The notes beneath the pieces are model-generated. The model ran no database searches, was not told where the DNA came from, and worked only from the letters and a program-made list of their open reading frames with translations. Of a DNA stretch of 64,000 bases, positions 46,178-56,974 are shown piece by piece. This DNA is from Spirometra erinaceieuropaei (lineage: Eukaryota > Platyhelminthes > Cestoda > Diphyllobothriidea > Diphyllobothriidae). Positions within the stretch are counted from its first letter, which is position 1. The number at the start of each line of letters is the position of its first letter. The translations under genes and the position numbers were made by a program. The stretch spans positions 317,443 through 381,442 of the forward strand of contig CACRXP010000629.1 in assembly GCA_902702965.1 (NCBI GenBank), in the 5' to 3' direction.

Positions 46178-49100
46178 TGGCGAACCACATCACACTCACG
46201 TGGAGAGATTTTCCGCGGGGTCAGACAGGCTGAGCTGTCTCCCAGGTCAAATGCTCATTCCAATGAATTTCAATAGGGCACCAGACTCGCCATATATGAG
46301 GTTGCAACGATGATTACGAAGAGGGCATAGGTCTTGCAATGCTCAAGTCGATTACTCTTCTCACCTTGCTCTTCAGCTGTGCACTGTTGTAAGTTGAGAT
46401 TGTATTTGCATTTGGCTTTTTCAAATAATTGCCATGAAATCCGTGTCAGTAGACTTTGCATGACAGTGCGGATTTCTGAGGTAATGTTAACTCTGAATGC
46501 CCTTACCAAGTAAACCGAAATGGTTAAAATCCTTGAGCAGGCTTTAAGTTGAATATTTGCAACATTAGATATTGTTGCCATGAAGCGACAAGTGACAGAA
46601 CCCTTGTGCACAACGGTTGTTTATTCCGTTCAAACAGACAAGACACAAACATATGTCATTGGAGCAGACGCCTTTTGACGAACGAAAGCGGGACACATAT
46701 ACCACTGACGATCATCCACGGAGACCTTTCGGTATCGAACATCATAATAACTGTCATCTTATTGAAATGTTTTTTTTACATTCTTTACTTGTCTAATAGA
46801 GCAGATTTATTGCCCCACATAATTATCATAACTTATAGGCGTGCATAGGTATCAAAACAAATGAATGTTAATATGCTACATGTGGTGTGATGACTGTCAT
46901 TAAAATTCAAGAAAGAGGCGCTCGTGTTCGAGTTAACATGTTTACTTATTTATTCAACTTACTGCTTTGGTTTAGCACGGATGGATTGGAGACAGTAAAT
47001 TCACAAAGGCCTGTTGGGCAAGACCCACGTGTCAAGTCGATAATCATAGCTTCATGTGCAACCAGAGAACAGGTTCGTTTTTTAGTTTAATGGCTGTCGC
47101 ACGGTCGAAAACTTACAAATAATTCGTTTCTACTAAATAGTCACAGTCTCTATAACCATAAATTAGTATTTATATTAGATTAGGTTTAAAATCTATGCAA
47201 ATTCAAATTTAAACTTAAAGAAAAATTAGATAATGAGACCTGCTTGCAGTTTCCGTTATATATGTTGTTTTTACCCGGCTGGCATCCCTTATTTGTCTAT
47301 GCAACTGAAATTTCCGACCCCACGATTTACAAGACAAATGCGTTCTTAATCACTTCTCTTAGGTTTAAATAACATGGAGTTTGCGCAAATGAACCTGGGC
47401 CACCTTAGGAAGGTGAACTACATTAACATTATATCGGAAAGCCATCGAACCAGGTACTCGACAACAATCCATCGAGTTAACTGGGCCGAAAATTCAAAAT
47501 ACAACAGTAAGCTCACCTCTTTTGTAATATGTCCGCCCTTGGGCTGTCCACACGCATAAATGTACCCACAATTCATATTTCTAGGTGTTACTATCGCTTG
47601 CATTGGTATTTTAGCTCATTTTGTGGTAGACTCCAAAACAGAATTGGATATCTGTCCAAATACTACGACGGTTTCGATTCGGTGGACGGTCAAGGGCAAT
47701 CTGTCGGATGCCGACGAGGTAAACCTGGTTTCAGTTCTAAATACTGGGAGCCTTTTTGTGCGCAACGTCAAAAATGCCATCCTGCTTTTAGTTCATCTGC
47801 TACGACCACGGAATATTCAGATGTGCTGGCGTATACATCGGCGATCCTGTCCAAGCCGGCAAATGTCGTAAGTCAATTAAAGTCGTCTTGATGCAGCTCT
47901 TTGTCAATTCTTATGCTCACCAAATAGGATGCTTAGAATGCTGTCAGCGGGGTCGATGTCAGTCGGTTTTGTAGAAGGAGCATGAAACGTCAGGTGAGGC
48001 TGGCGCTGAATTGATAGATGGCATGTTGCTTGATAAAAGATCGAATTAAGCAAAGCGCACTTTTGGCAAAAAAAGCCAGAGCTTGCATTTTAATATTGTT
48101 GCCAGACTTACGACAATGAAAAATACAGGTGCGGACATTATGATGAAAAAAACAGATTTAATATTTCACCGGTTTGGCCATGTATATTTAACGAGACAGA
48201 CTTAGCGGTAAATGCGAGCATGCGACAGAGTAGGGACTAGTTTGCGTTTTACTCTGCGTACTTTTTCGTGTTGCAGCTACATGTAAACCACTTTACTTTT
48301 AACCAAATTACAAACATTCTAAAACTCACTGGCCTATGTTAAACAGTGACTTCCGTATGCTAATGTAAATCATACTAACATCTTCTCTACACAGACATGG
48401 TGGTTGATGGAGACAAGCTTATCCATGAAACCACAGTCCGAAAAATTGGGAGGGACAGATTGTCGTTTTACACCTGCTCTTTGGAGACTTCGGAACATCA
48501 TTCAATGACATTTATTGTGGACTGGAAAGGTACAGTCAACATTTCTACACAGAGATTATCACTCCAATTAATTATGCCTCTTCCATAATGTTAAAATTGA
48601 TTATTTGTCATTGATTTCAACCTCGCATTATTTTCTCCATCTTGTGTACGACAATCGCTTCATGGAATATTTATCAACTTCAAAATGACCGTTGTTAGTA
48701 AGCAGGAACGATTAAGTAGCAATTAAACGTCTTTTTGAAAACATCTGCGTCGCATATTTGGTACATGCACTATTAGTAAGGAGGAACGGTCAGACTGCAA
48801 ATAAACGTTTTTTTGAAAATATGTGCACCATATATTTGTAAGAGTCTTTATAAGCGCAGCGTAAAGGCGCATTTTGGCGGGAAGTCCAATCTGCCCGAGC
48901 AGAGCTCATTTCCATTCTCCATGTCTATTCCAAGCTGCTGGGTGCCAATCGGCCTTGGTTCGTCGATTGGCTGGATTAGTGCTCTCCACTACCAAGCACT
49001 GGCGTGTCAAGATCCGGTCATATTTTCTGCGCCAATAAAAGCCCTTACGCCATTCAAGTGGCACTGTTCACCAAAAAATAAAAACACTACACTTTGTGTT

Positions 49101-51275
49101 CGGAGGTTACTCTATTTCCCCTACACGTGTATTCGCTTTGACAGAATGAATGATTAAATTTCTTTCTGCACCGACCAACAACTCAAATTGATTTCTAATA
49201 AGAGATATTGATTGGGCATATCGATCCACGTTGATTAGAAAGGAAGCTTCACTATGCAATACATATCAATTTATTCGATACCGACAACCACGTTTCGCCC
49301 TGAGCTTTTGTCCATGGCAATCGTTAGGTGACCATGTCGGAAGGAAAAGTTTCATGTACAGTAGAAAAAGTCTTCAGAACATCTAATGCAATGGTTAACT
49401 GTAAGGACCTACCTAACCCATGATTAATACAACCATACATTTATCCTCTTGGTGCACTGATACGCGCCCTCCCGTACCATTCGGACTATGTCAAGAATTC
49501 TGAAGGCGTTTGTCAGATTTGTTTACATGTCTTTCCGGCGGACATTTTAGATTTACAGTCAAAACGACGATCATAGGTATTTTTTCCATATTTTAGGTAG
49601 AATTTCCCAATGTATGGCGTAGGAGAGTGTAGACAGATATATTTGGATTAGGAACGGAAATGAGCATTACAATTACGCATCACATAAATGTACATCGCAC
49701 TCGAAGATTAATCAAAAACTAGGAATATTGATGTAGAATCGGAACCCTTTAACAAACACGCCTACCATGAGGAAATTTCGCGCGATCCGTCTACTGCGGA
49801 AGCGATAATGCGGCACCATTGCAATCTTTATTTTGCTAAGACCGCTTGCGTTATTTTGACATTTCGTGATGCATATCCAAACATTTGACTGGGAGAAAGC
49901 ATTCAAGAAATCAAATTATGCTCTTGAAATTCATTTTATTCAGATGCAGAACAACCATCACAGATACCAGTCACGCATTCTAAAACAGGTGAGGTCAACA
50001 CGTTTTTGCGGTCTTCATATTTTTAAGCGAAGTTCACACTGAAGAGTTCTATGCGAAAGACGAGAAAATGTCCACGAATCTCCCAAATTAGAACATTTTG
50101 GGAACATGTCGACGCAAGAGCATTTATTTCATATTCGTTAAAAGGAGCTGAGATTCGGATGTCTAGTCTCAGCTCAGTAGATGAATTTAGACAGCCGAAA
50201 CGCCCAAAATACATCACTATTTTCCTTTGTCAGCCGTAAGTAAATGCAAAACTCAATTTCGTTCAGCCGCCAGATCACCAACAACAACCTCCAGAACACC
50301 ACTAGCCACCAGTAAGTAGAAATGACCAACATTTATTTCGAATTTGACTGAAGGTATACGGTCAACCTGTAGGCGATTTCTAGATACACAGATAATTAAA
50401 AAATATTGACACGTGGATATTGTGATGGTTACTGTGTTATGTCTAAACTGTGCTAAGAACACTCACATATTTTCCAAGGAAGACGACAAATCCTGGATCC
50501 TAAACCGCATGGCTACTTACTTGGACTCTAGTAACTTCAGATAAATAACGAAATCTGAATTTGTTTCTAGTTTTAAGGCACAAATACAGTATCGCCTACA
50601 AGTTTCGGTGGGTAGATATAATACACTAAATTAACCGGACGAATAAAGGCAAACTTTGGGTAAAATTTATCGCTGAATTTGTTTCAAATGTCCAGCGACT
50701 GCCATAAATCAAATTCAAGGTCAACTTGAATACAAATATTAAAATTTCATTGATTCACCTTGACATGCGTGACCTGCATATCCGGATATTGAGCACCTAC
50801 AACCTAGTTTGCCAAATATTTCCAGGCAAACCACGTTCATGATATATGGACAGATGGGAATGCGATAGGCCTACTTATTCCTTACCGCTTTACATCGAGT
50901 ATTTGCATATTGTTACGGTGTTGGAAATCTTGCGAGACTAACGCTTTCGTTTGGTGAGACATGAATGACAGAAAACGTGTAAACAATTTCAGCAACCGCG
51001 GGACCATCTGATTCTTCTGCGTCACATTCCATAATGCGTAAGTTAAAACAACCTCAGGTCTTTTGATGTGACCATAGTATGAAGATTATGAAATATTGTA
51101 GTAATATGAACTTCAGGTAGGTTTTTAAATTTGCAAGTATATCTTTATTAATATCAGAGTGTTTTGTGTATTTCGACAGTTCAGACAATGCAAAGTTTCT
51201 TGTCTCTTTACAGCAGCCAATATACTTGCGACCGGCGGGGCACTCCTGGTGTTTGTATTGGCCAGTGCAATCTGA
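46178..51275 (+). CDS. Two-Ig-like-domain, probably GPI-anchored surface protein gene, copy P1
   Basis: Exons: E0 46,178-46,300 (tentative), E1 46,638-46,731, E2 46,976-47,072, E3 47,363-47,506, E4 47,585-47,718, E5 47,792-47,867, E6 48,395-48,529, linkers 49,944-49,988 and 50,267-50,311, last exon 51,214-51,275 ending in TGA. All borders are AG/GT and all phases join. Module 1: NICHWSRRLLTNESG, HGWIGDSKFTKACW, HLRKVNYINIISES. Module 2: ELDICPNTTTVSIRWTVKG (B-strand Cys, C-strand Trp), FICYDHGIFRCAGVYIGD, RLSFYTCSLETS (Y.C, F strand), MTFIVDW. Hinge: AEQPSQIPVTHSKT and ARSPTTTSRTPLAT. The tail ANILATGGALLVFVLASAI has no charged cytoplasmic residues, as in GPI-attachment signals. E1 to the stop gives ~275 residues. 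Introns E3-E4 (78 nt) and E4-E5 (73 nt) are very short. Family name unknown; the Ig-like call rests on the Cys/Trp/Tyr-x-Cys pattern only. Confidence 0.7.
48690..48840. repeat. ~75-80 bp tandem duplication in a P1 intron
   Basis: Two adjacent units, each with ttagtaag(c/g)aggaacg followed by aaacgt(c/t)tttttgaaaa, at about 48,693-48,762 and 48,771-48,838. They lie in the intron between E6 and the first linker exon. Confidence 0.7.
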
Positions 51276-52146
51276 AGTCGAGTGCGGATTTTTAGGATTG
51301 GAACCGTTGGCAAACGGATTTCTGGAGTCACCTAGATAGTTATTTTTGGTTATGGAAATAAAGTGTGTTTTGACAGCTCCAATTTCTTAAGAGCCATTAA
51401 TGCTTTTAGCGGAATCGACAAATTAAACTTTCATTCGATGCAATAAACAGATATTGGATTAAATCAAAGCAAACGACGGGGATAAATGCGAAAATATCTG
51501 CACACGTCCGTTCAGATGTATAGGAATGTGAAAGACGTCATAGTGGAGTCATCCGTGCTGAGAGGCCTTCTCCTCTCAATGACACCAAAAGACCGCATTC
51601 ATATGCTAAAGTAGTACCACTGAATCAAAAGCAGATCTACATAGACGGATGATGTAGTAACGCGTAATAATACTGACTACACCCATTCGATTTATGTCCG
51701 GGAATGCCCAATCTCTTGCGCCAGAAAATATCACGAGCGAGTTAAGAAGACACTGTTATATCCCTCAATAGGACGACGCCAGTTCGGTGCGGAATAAAAG
51801 ACAGACAGGATACCAGAGAACAGCTTTACTGAGTCGATCACCCTTTGTACATCAACTCTTAGTCCTTCCGTCCGCGGCTTCGTAGTTAAGGGTTCAGCCT
51901 TTGTCTGGTTTGCGTGTTCCTAATGGTCCAGTCCTGAGCGCCCACATGGGCAGGCCCACGCGTGTTGCTGACCCCTGGAGGTCGCGCGTGACTCAGCGGC
52001 GTGCCAATGTCTGGCTCGCATGCGGGCTTCCTGGGAGAGGCTGTCCTGCCGGTTTGCGGTTCTTTGTCAGGCGTGACCTCCGGACGACAGGAACCGTTCT
52101 AACAGAAACAGCGCAGAGGTTGCAGCCGATGTCAAGCTCGCCAGAA
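51276..52146. other. No gene assigned
   Basis: Downstream of the P1 stop codon. 51,900-52,140 is GC-richer, with a 102-codon + frame of no recognisable content. Confidence 0.3.
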
Positions 52147-52641
52147 TTATACATCATGGAACTTGGCCAGGATGCCTGGCAAGATGCAAGTCCAGTGGTG
52201 ACAGTTTGACCGTCGCCGTGCCCCGCTGCAAGGTTGGGCAGGCACAGTGACCTGAGCGTGAATTAGTTTATAGTGAGAGTGCGCAACATCTACTTCGCTT
52301 TTAGTAAATTCACCACCCATAAAATGTATTGGTTTGGTATCTTCGACAGCAAATGAACAGGTTTCTGACAAACAACAACAATGTGGCTGACACAGCCGAA
52401 TCCGCACCTGAGCGATGTGTGAAGTGAATGCACGGGGACACTGCGGACATGAAAAATCGGTGGTGTCAGTGTCGGTTCCGGCGATGGTGGCAGTGGTGTA
52501 GCTGCTGGTCTTGACGGATTGTAACAGTCGGGAGACCGCCTTGGAGCCCCCAGACTTCGGATTGCTGCTCACTTGGCCGTTTTCTGTGCGCTCGGCGTCC
52601 GCTTCTCTCGATGAAATGTCTGGGATAACTATTGACTGCAA
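52147..52641 (-). pseudogene. LINE zinc-finger-like tail fused to an unrelated exon-like segment
   Basis: 164-codon - frame. The first part (SREADAERTENGQVSSNPKS, then DTDTTDFSCPQCPRAFTSHI) is the C-terminal zinc-finger-like tail of the LINE family, also at 54.1 kb. After SHI the similarity stops. About 40 nt further is an acceptor-like ttgttgtttgtcag, followed by SFAVEDTKPIHFMGGEFTKS and SHYKLIHAQ before GTCACT. The second part resembles the segments at 56,237 (EDTKQITFMGEEFTG) and 55,370 (VDIRYKLNHA). The open frame across both parts may be accidental. Confidence 0.5.
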
Positions 52642-52659
52642 AGATATTCCGAAGGTACA

Positions 52660-52925
52660 GTCCTTCCTGTGGTCGGTCTGGTGGTTCTTCTTCTTCCTCG
52701 CTGAGTAGGCTCGCGTCGGCTGTCTATCTATGGCTTTCTTAAGTCCAGTGTGGTTGCTTAGGCCTGGGCTCTACGGCAGTGATGACGTAAGACTTTGTAG
52801 GCTGCAGGAAGGTCCAGTTGCCTGTTTATGGAGTTAGCATTATAGTACCAAGCGTCGAGTGTTAACCGTGCTGCTTTTGTGCTGCGCCGGCATAAGATGG
52901 CAACTCTCTAGGTATTGAAGGTATA
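52660..52925 (-). mobile_element. PLE GIY-YIG C-terminal fragment
   Basis: A ~260 bp direct repeat of 53,620-53,885. On the - strand it encodes a decayed version of the AERLTL.AWYSNDNSIN..LDL...Y pattern read from that copy. Confidence 0.6.
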
Positions 52926-53619
52926 GAGCAACGAGCTTACAAATGCAACCCTACGAGAGGCCAGAGAAGGTCTCCATAAAGGCCATGCAAATGTAAGCCG
53001 ATGATATCTGAAAAACTTACTGCACGAAATGTTCGATCGAGCATTTGGTAACGTCAGTAATCCTGTAGAGTTGACTGCAACTAACTAGGGATAAAGTACT
53101 CAGCATGGGTGACATCGCAAAACGGCTCTCAATAGACTGTCGTCTTGACCTAGCAACTAGCACTTTGACCGACGATGGTCAGATTACAATTTCACTAGAG
53201 CGCATCCCTCTTCTGAAGTACTGAGACACAAGCCATGCATGCAATTAAGTAGAATGTGGCTTTCACCTGCGCATGGTGCATTCAGGCAATCACTCTTGTT
53301 AGCGTGCTGTCGTGCATGAATTCACTGCTTTTCGGCGTGGCAAAATTGAGAGATCCGGGTTGTTGATTTGAAGAATGCGAGAGCCTCGCCGGAACGGGTT
53401 TATTTAGCTTCTGACGATTCGAAGAGTTTGGACGGCCCCCTATTGTAAAAGTGTAAAATCGACCAGAAATTTCAAGTGGCATGTCGCGTTGATGGGCCTC
53501 ATGCTGATCGATTTTCCTCTTTTCTTGCCGCCTCGACCTGTCGCGGGATGATTGGCGGACGCTTTTACATGTGTGCTTTGTGAGTCGCGGTTTCGTCGGG
53601 GGAAGTGATTGAACCATTC

Positions 53620-53900
53620 ATCGGGTGGTCGGTCTGGCGGTTCTTATTCTTCCTCGCCAAGTAGACTCAACGTCGGCTTGTCTATCTATGGCCTTCTTAA
53701 GTCCAGTGTGGTTTCTTGGTCCTGAGCTCTACGGAGGTGATGATGTAGGACTTTGTAGACTGTACGGAGGTCCAGATGTCAGTTGATGGAGTTGTCATTA
53801 GAGTACCAAGCCCAGAGTGTTAGCCGTTCTGCCTTTGGATGGCCCTGCCTAAGATGGCAACTCTCTGGAGATCGAAAGTATGCCAAGATTTCAGCGATTT
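53620..53900 (-). pseudogene. PLE GIY-YIG C-terminal fragment
   Basis: - strand frame: PKAERLTLWAWYSNDNSIN, a stop, HLDLRTVYKVLHHHLRRAQD. This is the EAW...SINR.LDL..VY..LR segment of PLE endonucleases with one stop. Confidence 0.65.
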
Positions 53901-53909
53901 CAGCGGACG

Positions 53910-54740
53910 CCGGTGTGTACTTAGGCTGCATCAAACGGCGCCGTGTTGGTGCCTGAGATCGATGGGGTATGCCAAATCAGGAGGTCCGAACGACTGTACA
54001 TTCGAAACCTCTTTGCAGCCAATGGTTATTCAAGACATTTTGTCGAGAGAAGCAGGCGCCAAGCGCACAGACAACGGCCAAATGAGCAGCAATCTGAAGT
54101 CTGGGGGCTCAAAGGCGATTTCTGGACAGAAGCGATCCGCCATCATCAGCAGCCCTACCACTGCCACCATCTCCGAAATCGACACTGACACCGCCGATTT
54201 TTCCTGTCCACACTCACTCGTACACTCTCCTAATATATCGGTCAGGTCGGTCACTCGCGAATCCATCGCGCAGCGACAGGCCAACCAGTGTCTGGAGCAC
54301 CTACATGCACCAACCGCATCCACCTCAACTGCCCTCAGTGCATCCGCACATTCACTCACCGCATGGGCCTATTAGGCTACATACGCATTTAGTGGAACCT
54401 ACGGTAAACAACCTCCCGCTACGCCCCACTATCACACCTTCCCCAACCAACACCTGCTCTGCACAACACCAACATCAACCACAAGCATCCAGTAGCAACC
54501 ACCCATGAATGTGGGAAGTGTGCGTCTCGGCTCCACTTCCATGCGACCCCTCTGCGGCATGTTTGACTCGAGTCAGAGAATATCACGGCGCGTTAATCAC
54601 AGTGGCTTGAAGGGTTGCTAACTGACGTCCCACCTCAGTCCACACATTCTTACCAGTTGTGTGTGTTTGTGTGCAGTGGTACACTGGTGGGCCGAAAGCC
54701 AAGCTCCTTCTTAAAGTGACCTACGGCACGTTTACGCATG
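53910..54740 (+). mobile_element. LINE 3' end with zinc-finger-like tail
   Basis: Frame 53,839-54,375 contains RTDNGQMSSNLKSGGSKAIS, SPTTATISEIDTDTADFSCP and ESIAQRQANQCLEHLHAP; neighbouring frames restore HSPNISVR... and HRMGLLGYIRI-type finger pieces. Same LINE family as 23.73-25.95 kb. The 3' UTR (54,560-54,740) with a ctcagtccacaca block recurs at 25,870. Confidence 0.6.
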
Positions 54741-54959
54741 TGAGATGTACGCCGCTCAGTCCCCGTTGTGTAAAATCCTGATGCTTGTGTTTGGGGGACC
54801 AGGCCGTGCATGTGGCGCGCGCAGAAAAGGCCAATGGATATGTCAGCCACCGCGCCCATTCCCAGCACCTGTCAATTGACCGGCTCGGACAGCGACTGAG
54901 GCCTGGGAATAGGAAGGGAGAATGAGGTCGACGACTCAGCACACTTTCCTCACTATAAA

Positions 54960-55160
54960 CAATCTGACGTGCTTGATGCTATCACGGTGCGCTAAAAGTC
55001 GCGGCGTGAACGCTTGGCAACTGACGGAATAACCTGTAACTCGCAAGCTGCCCAGTACCGTGCGTTCGTGTGGAGTGGCCGACTGGTGGTCTAGGAGCTA
55101 GGTTGCAGTTGCTCCATGTTAATGTGACATTTATGGTACTCCCATTCCGTGGAATCCGAG
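54960..55160 (+). mobile_element. LINE 3' UTR fragment
   Basis: Shares gtg(c)gctaaaagtcgcgg.../ctgacgga and the gactggtgg(t/a)... block with 54,600-54,680 and 25,850-25,930. A third copy of the LINE 3' UTR, without coding sequence. Confidence 0.5.
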
Positions 55161-55369
55161 CCAGGTGTTACGACACGCCTAGATGCGACTTCGGCCTCGT
55201 CAGCCCATTTCGCTGTTGCTGGTTAAAATCCCGGTCATTGCTGTGGGGACCAGGGGGTGCGGATTGGAGCGCCAAAGTGCGAGCTCGAACGCACCACTTA
55301 CCTGCGCTCTCTTTCGCCTCTTTCTTGACAACGGTTCTAGGTGGGGAAGGAAGAGAGAGTGCAGTGGAT

Positions 55370-55412
55370 GCTGTGCAAGTTGACATTCGCTATAAACTAA
55401 ACCACGCGTAAG
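55370..55412 (+). other. Possible exon fragment VDIRYKLNHA
   Basis: AVDAVQVDIRYKLNHA runs up to a strong donor (GC/gtaagtc at 55,410). It resembles VDVAHSHYKLIHAQ on the - strand at 52.3 kb. No acceptor is evident upstream. It may be the downstream exon of another copy of the gene that starts at 56,237. Confidence 0.3.
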
Positions 55413-56236
55413 TCATCGTCCCTGCCCTCACCTTGTTGTGGAGCACACCCTGGACATCGTCGGCAATGACGATCTAAATATAACAATGTGGAGAGTTGAG
55501 CTGACCGTCCTCGATGTCTCTCGACGTCATTCCTTCCCTGGTCACTCCAATCGTTAATTGCTAAATCAGATTTGAGACAGGTCTCTGCAGATTTCTCAAG
55601 TAGCCTACAATTCGTTGAGTTATTTGACTGAATCATTTTCCTTTTTCATCTAGAAAACGGAAAACTACTCAGGTATGTGAATCAGTTGCGTTGCAAATAA
55701 AAAGTGATAAACATTTATCTGCAGCTCAGAACTAGAATTAAGTCAATGGATATTAAACTGCAGTTTTAAAGTAATAGTTTATAATGTGACCGTTTGATTC
55801 CGACATGGGTGGAGGGAGATGCAAAATTGGATAAAAAACCATGAATGAAAATCGAATCGTCTCATGAGTATGTGTGTACAACCTTCATCCGATCGCCCAT
55901 TGACAATCAACTTTGACGTATCAGGTGTTTCATCGACAAAGATAGCGACATTCGAATGAATAATTCCTCTTTTCGGGCAGTGAAACTTGAATCTCTTCGA
56001 CAATAAAGAGATTCGGCAATAAAGAGAAGCTTATGGCGTTTATCACGTAAAACTGTAGCTACCAAGACATGGGTTTTCAGAAGAAGCGTACAATCGCTAA
56101 AGTATTTATGAAGGAAAACAGCAAACATTGCTAAAAGCATTCTATAGAAAATTAGAACAGTTTCAGATAACTGCTTCTGTTGAACTACTTCTGAAATTTC
56201 ACAAATACATACATCACGCGCCGACTTTTTATCCCA

Positions 56237-56349
56237 ATGGGCAGTTTCGAAGTCTCTGTGATTGTCGAAGACACAAAACAAATTACTTTTATGGGCGAAG
56301 AATTCACCGGAAGTGCACATGAATGTCTCGACGCCGACCGACGGAAGTT
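56237..56349 (+). CDS. Possible first exon of an unrecognised gene
   Basis: ATG at 56,237, then MGSFEVSVIVEDTKQITFMG and EEFTGSAHECLDADRRK, ending two bases into a codon before a consensus donor gtaagttt (56,350). The segment VEDTK.I.FMG.EFT recurs on the - strand at 52.3 kb, which supports a conserved coding unit. No domain is recognised and no downstream exon is found before 57 kb. The longer - strand frames covering this interval (55,907-56,320 and 56,185-56,544) are probably shadows. Confidence 0.35.
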
Positions 56350-56974
56350 GTAAGTTTTATCGACACAATCAAATACGTTGATTACCTGAGCAGAGAATGA
56401 TTGATCTGATTGATCATCGGGTCGCATTCTGACAGACATTTCCACGGTGGGCTGATCTATTTGAGCCTCATCACTTTCACCCAGGGTCTTGTGACAGGCA
56501 TACGCGGTCTGAGGTTCTACTCTGAGTATGAAGAGGTCCTCCAAACCGCGACCTCTTCGTGCTGTCTGCCCGTCAGTCTAGACTGTGCAGGTCTCGTTTT
56601 CGGCGTCACGCGTGGGAGTAGGACTCACTGCTGTGTGGATGGAGAAATCGAGCATTAGCCCCAACGTGCACGACCTGACGGATTAAGTGCGGAGTCCAAA
56701 ATTTTGGCGAAGTCAACAATCCTTCTGTAAGCAGCCTGGCGTTTCTGTCGACTTTTTGGGATGCGGCGGTTCACAAATTAAGGGTTTCTACATCAGAAGA
56801 CAGAGAAAACAGTTGGATGGGCAAGATTTGCCGTGGCGATGTAACAAACAGGCAACTCGGTAAGCAGTGACGGCAAACGTTCTCACCGGGAAATGTAAAC
56901 CCGAACTTCGTCCGGTTGCGGCCAGTCGTGAAGATATATAGTAGATGTGCTAAGTCATAAAGTGTAAACCATAT

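Noticed and set aside
47529..47891. Long + frames over P1 E4-E5 as a single coding exon
   Set aside because: They read E5 in a frame without the Cys pattern and cross a clear 73-nt intron. The spliced model is supported by three copies.
55907..56544. 137- and 119-codon - frames
   Set aside because: They overlap each other in different frames, have no motif, and lie opposite a + exon candidate with a good donor and a homologous copy.
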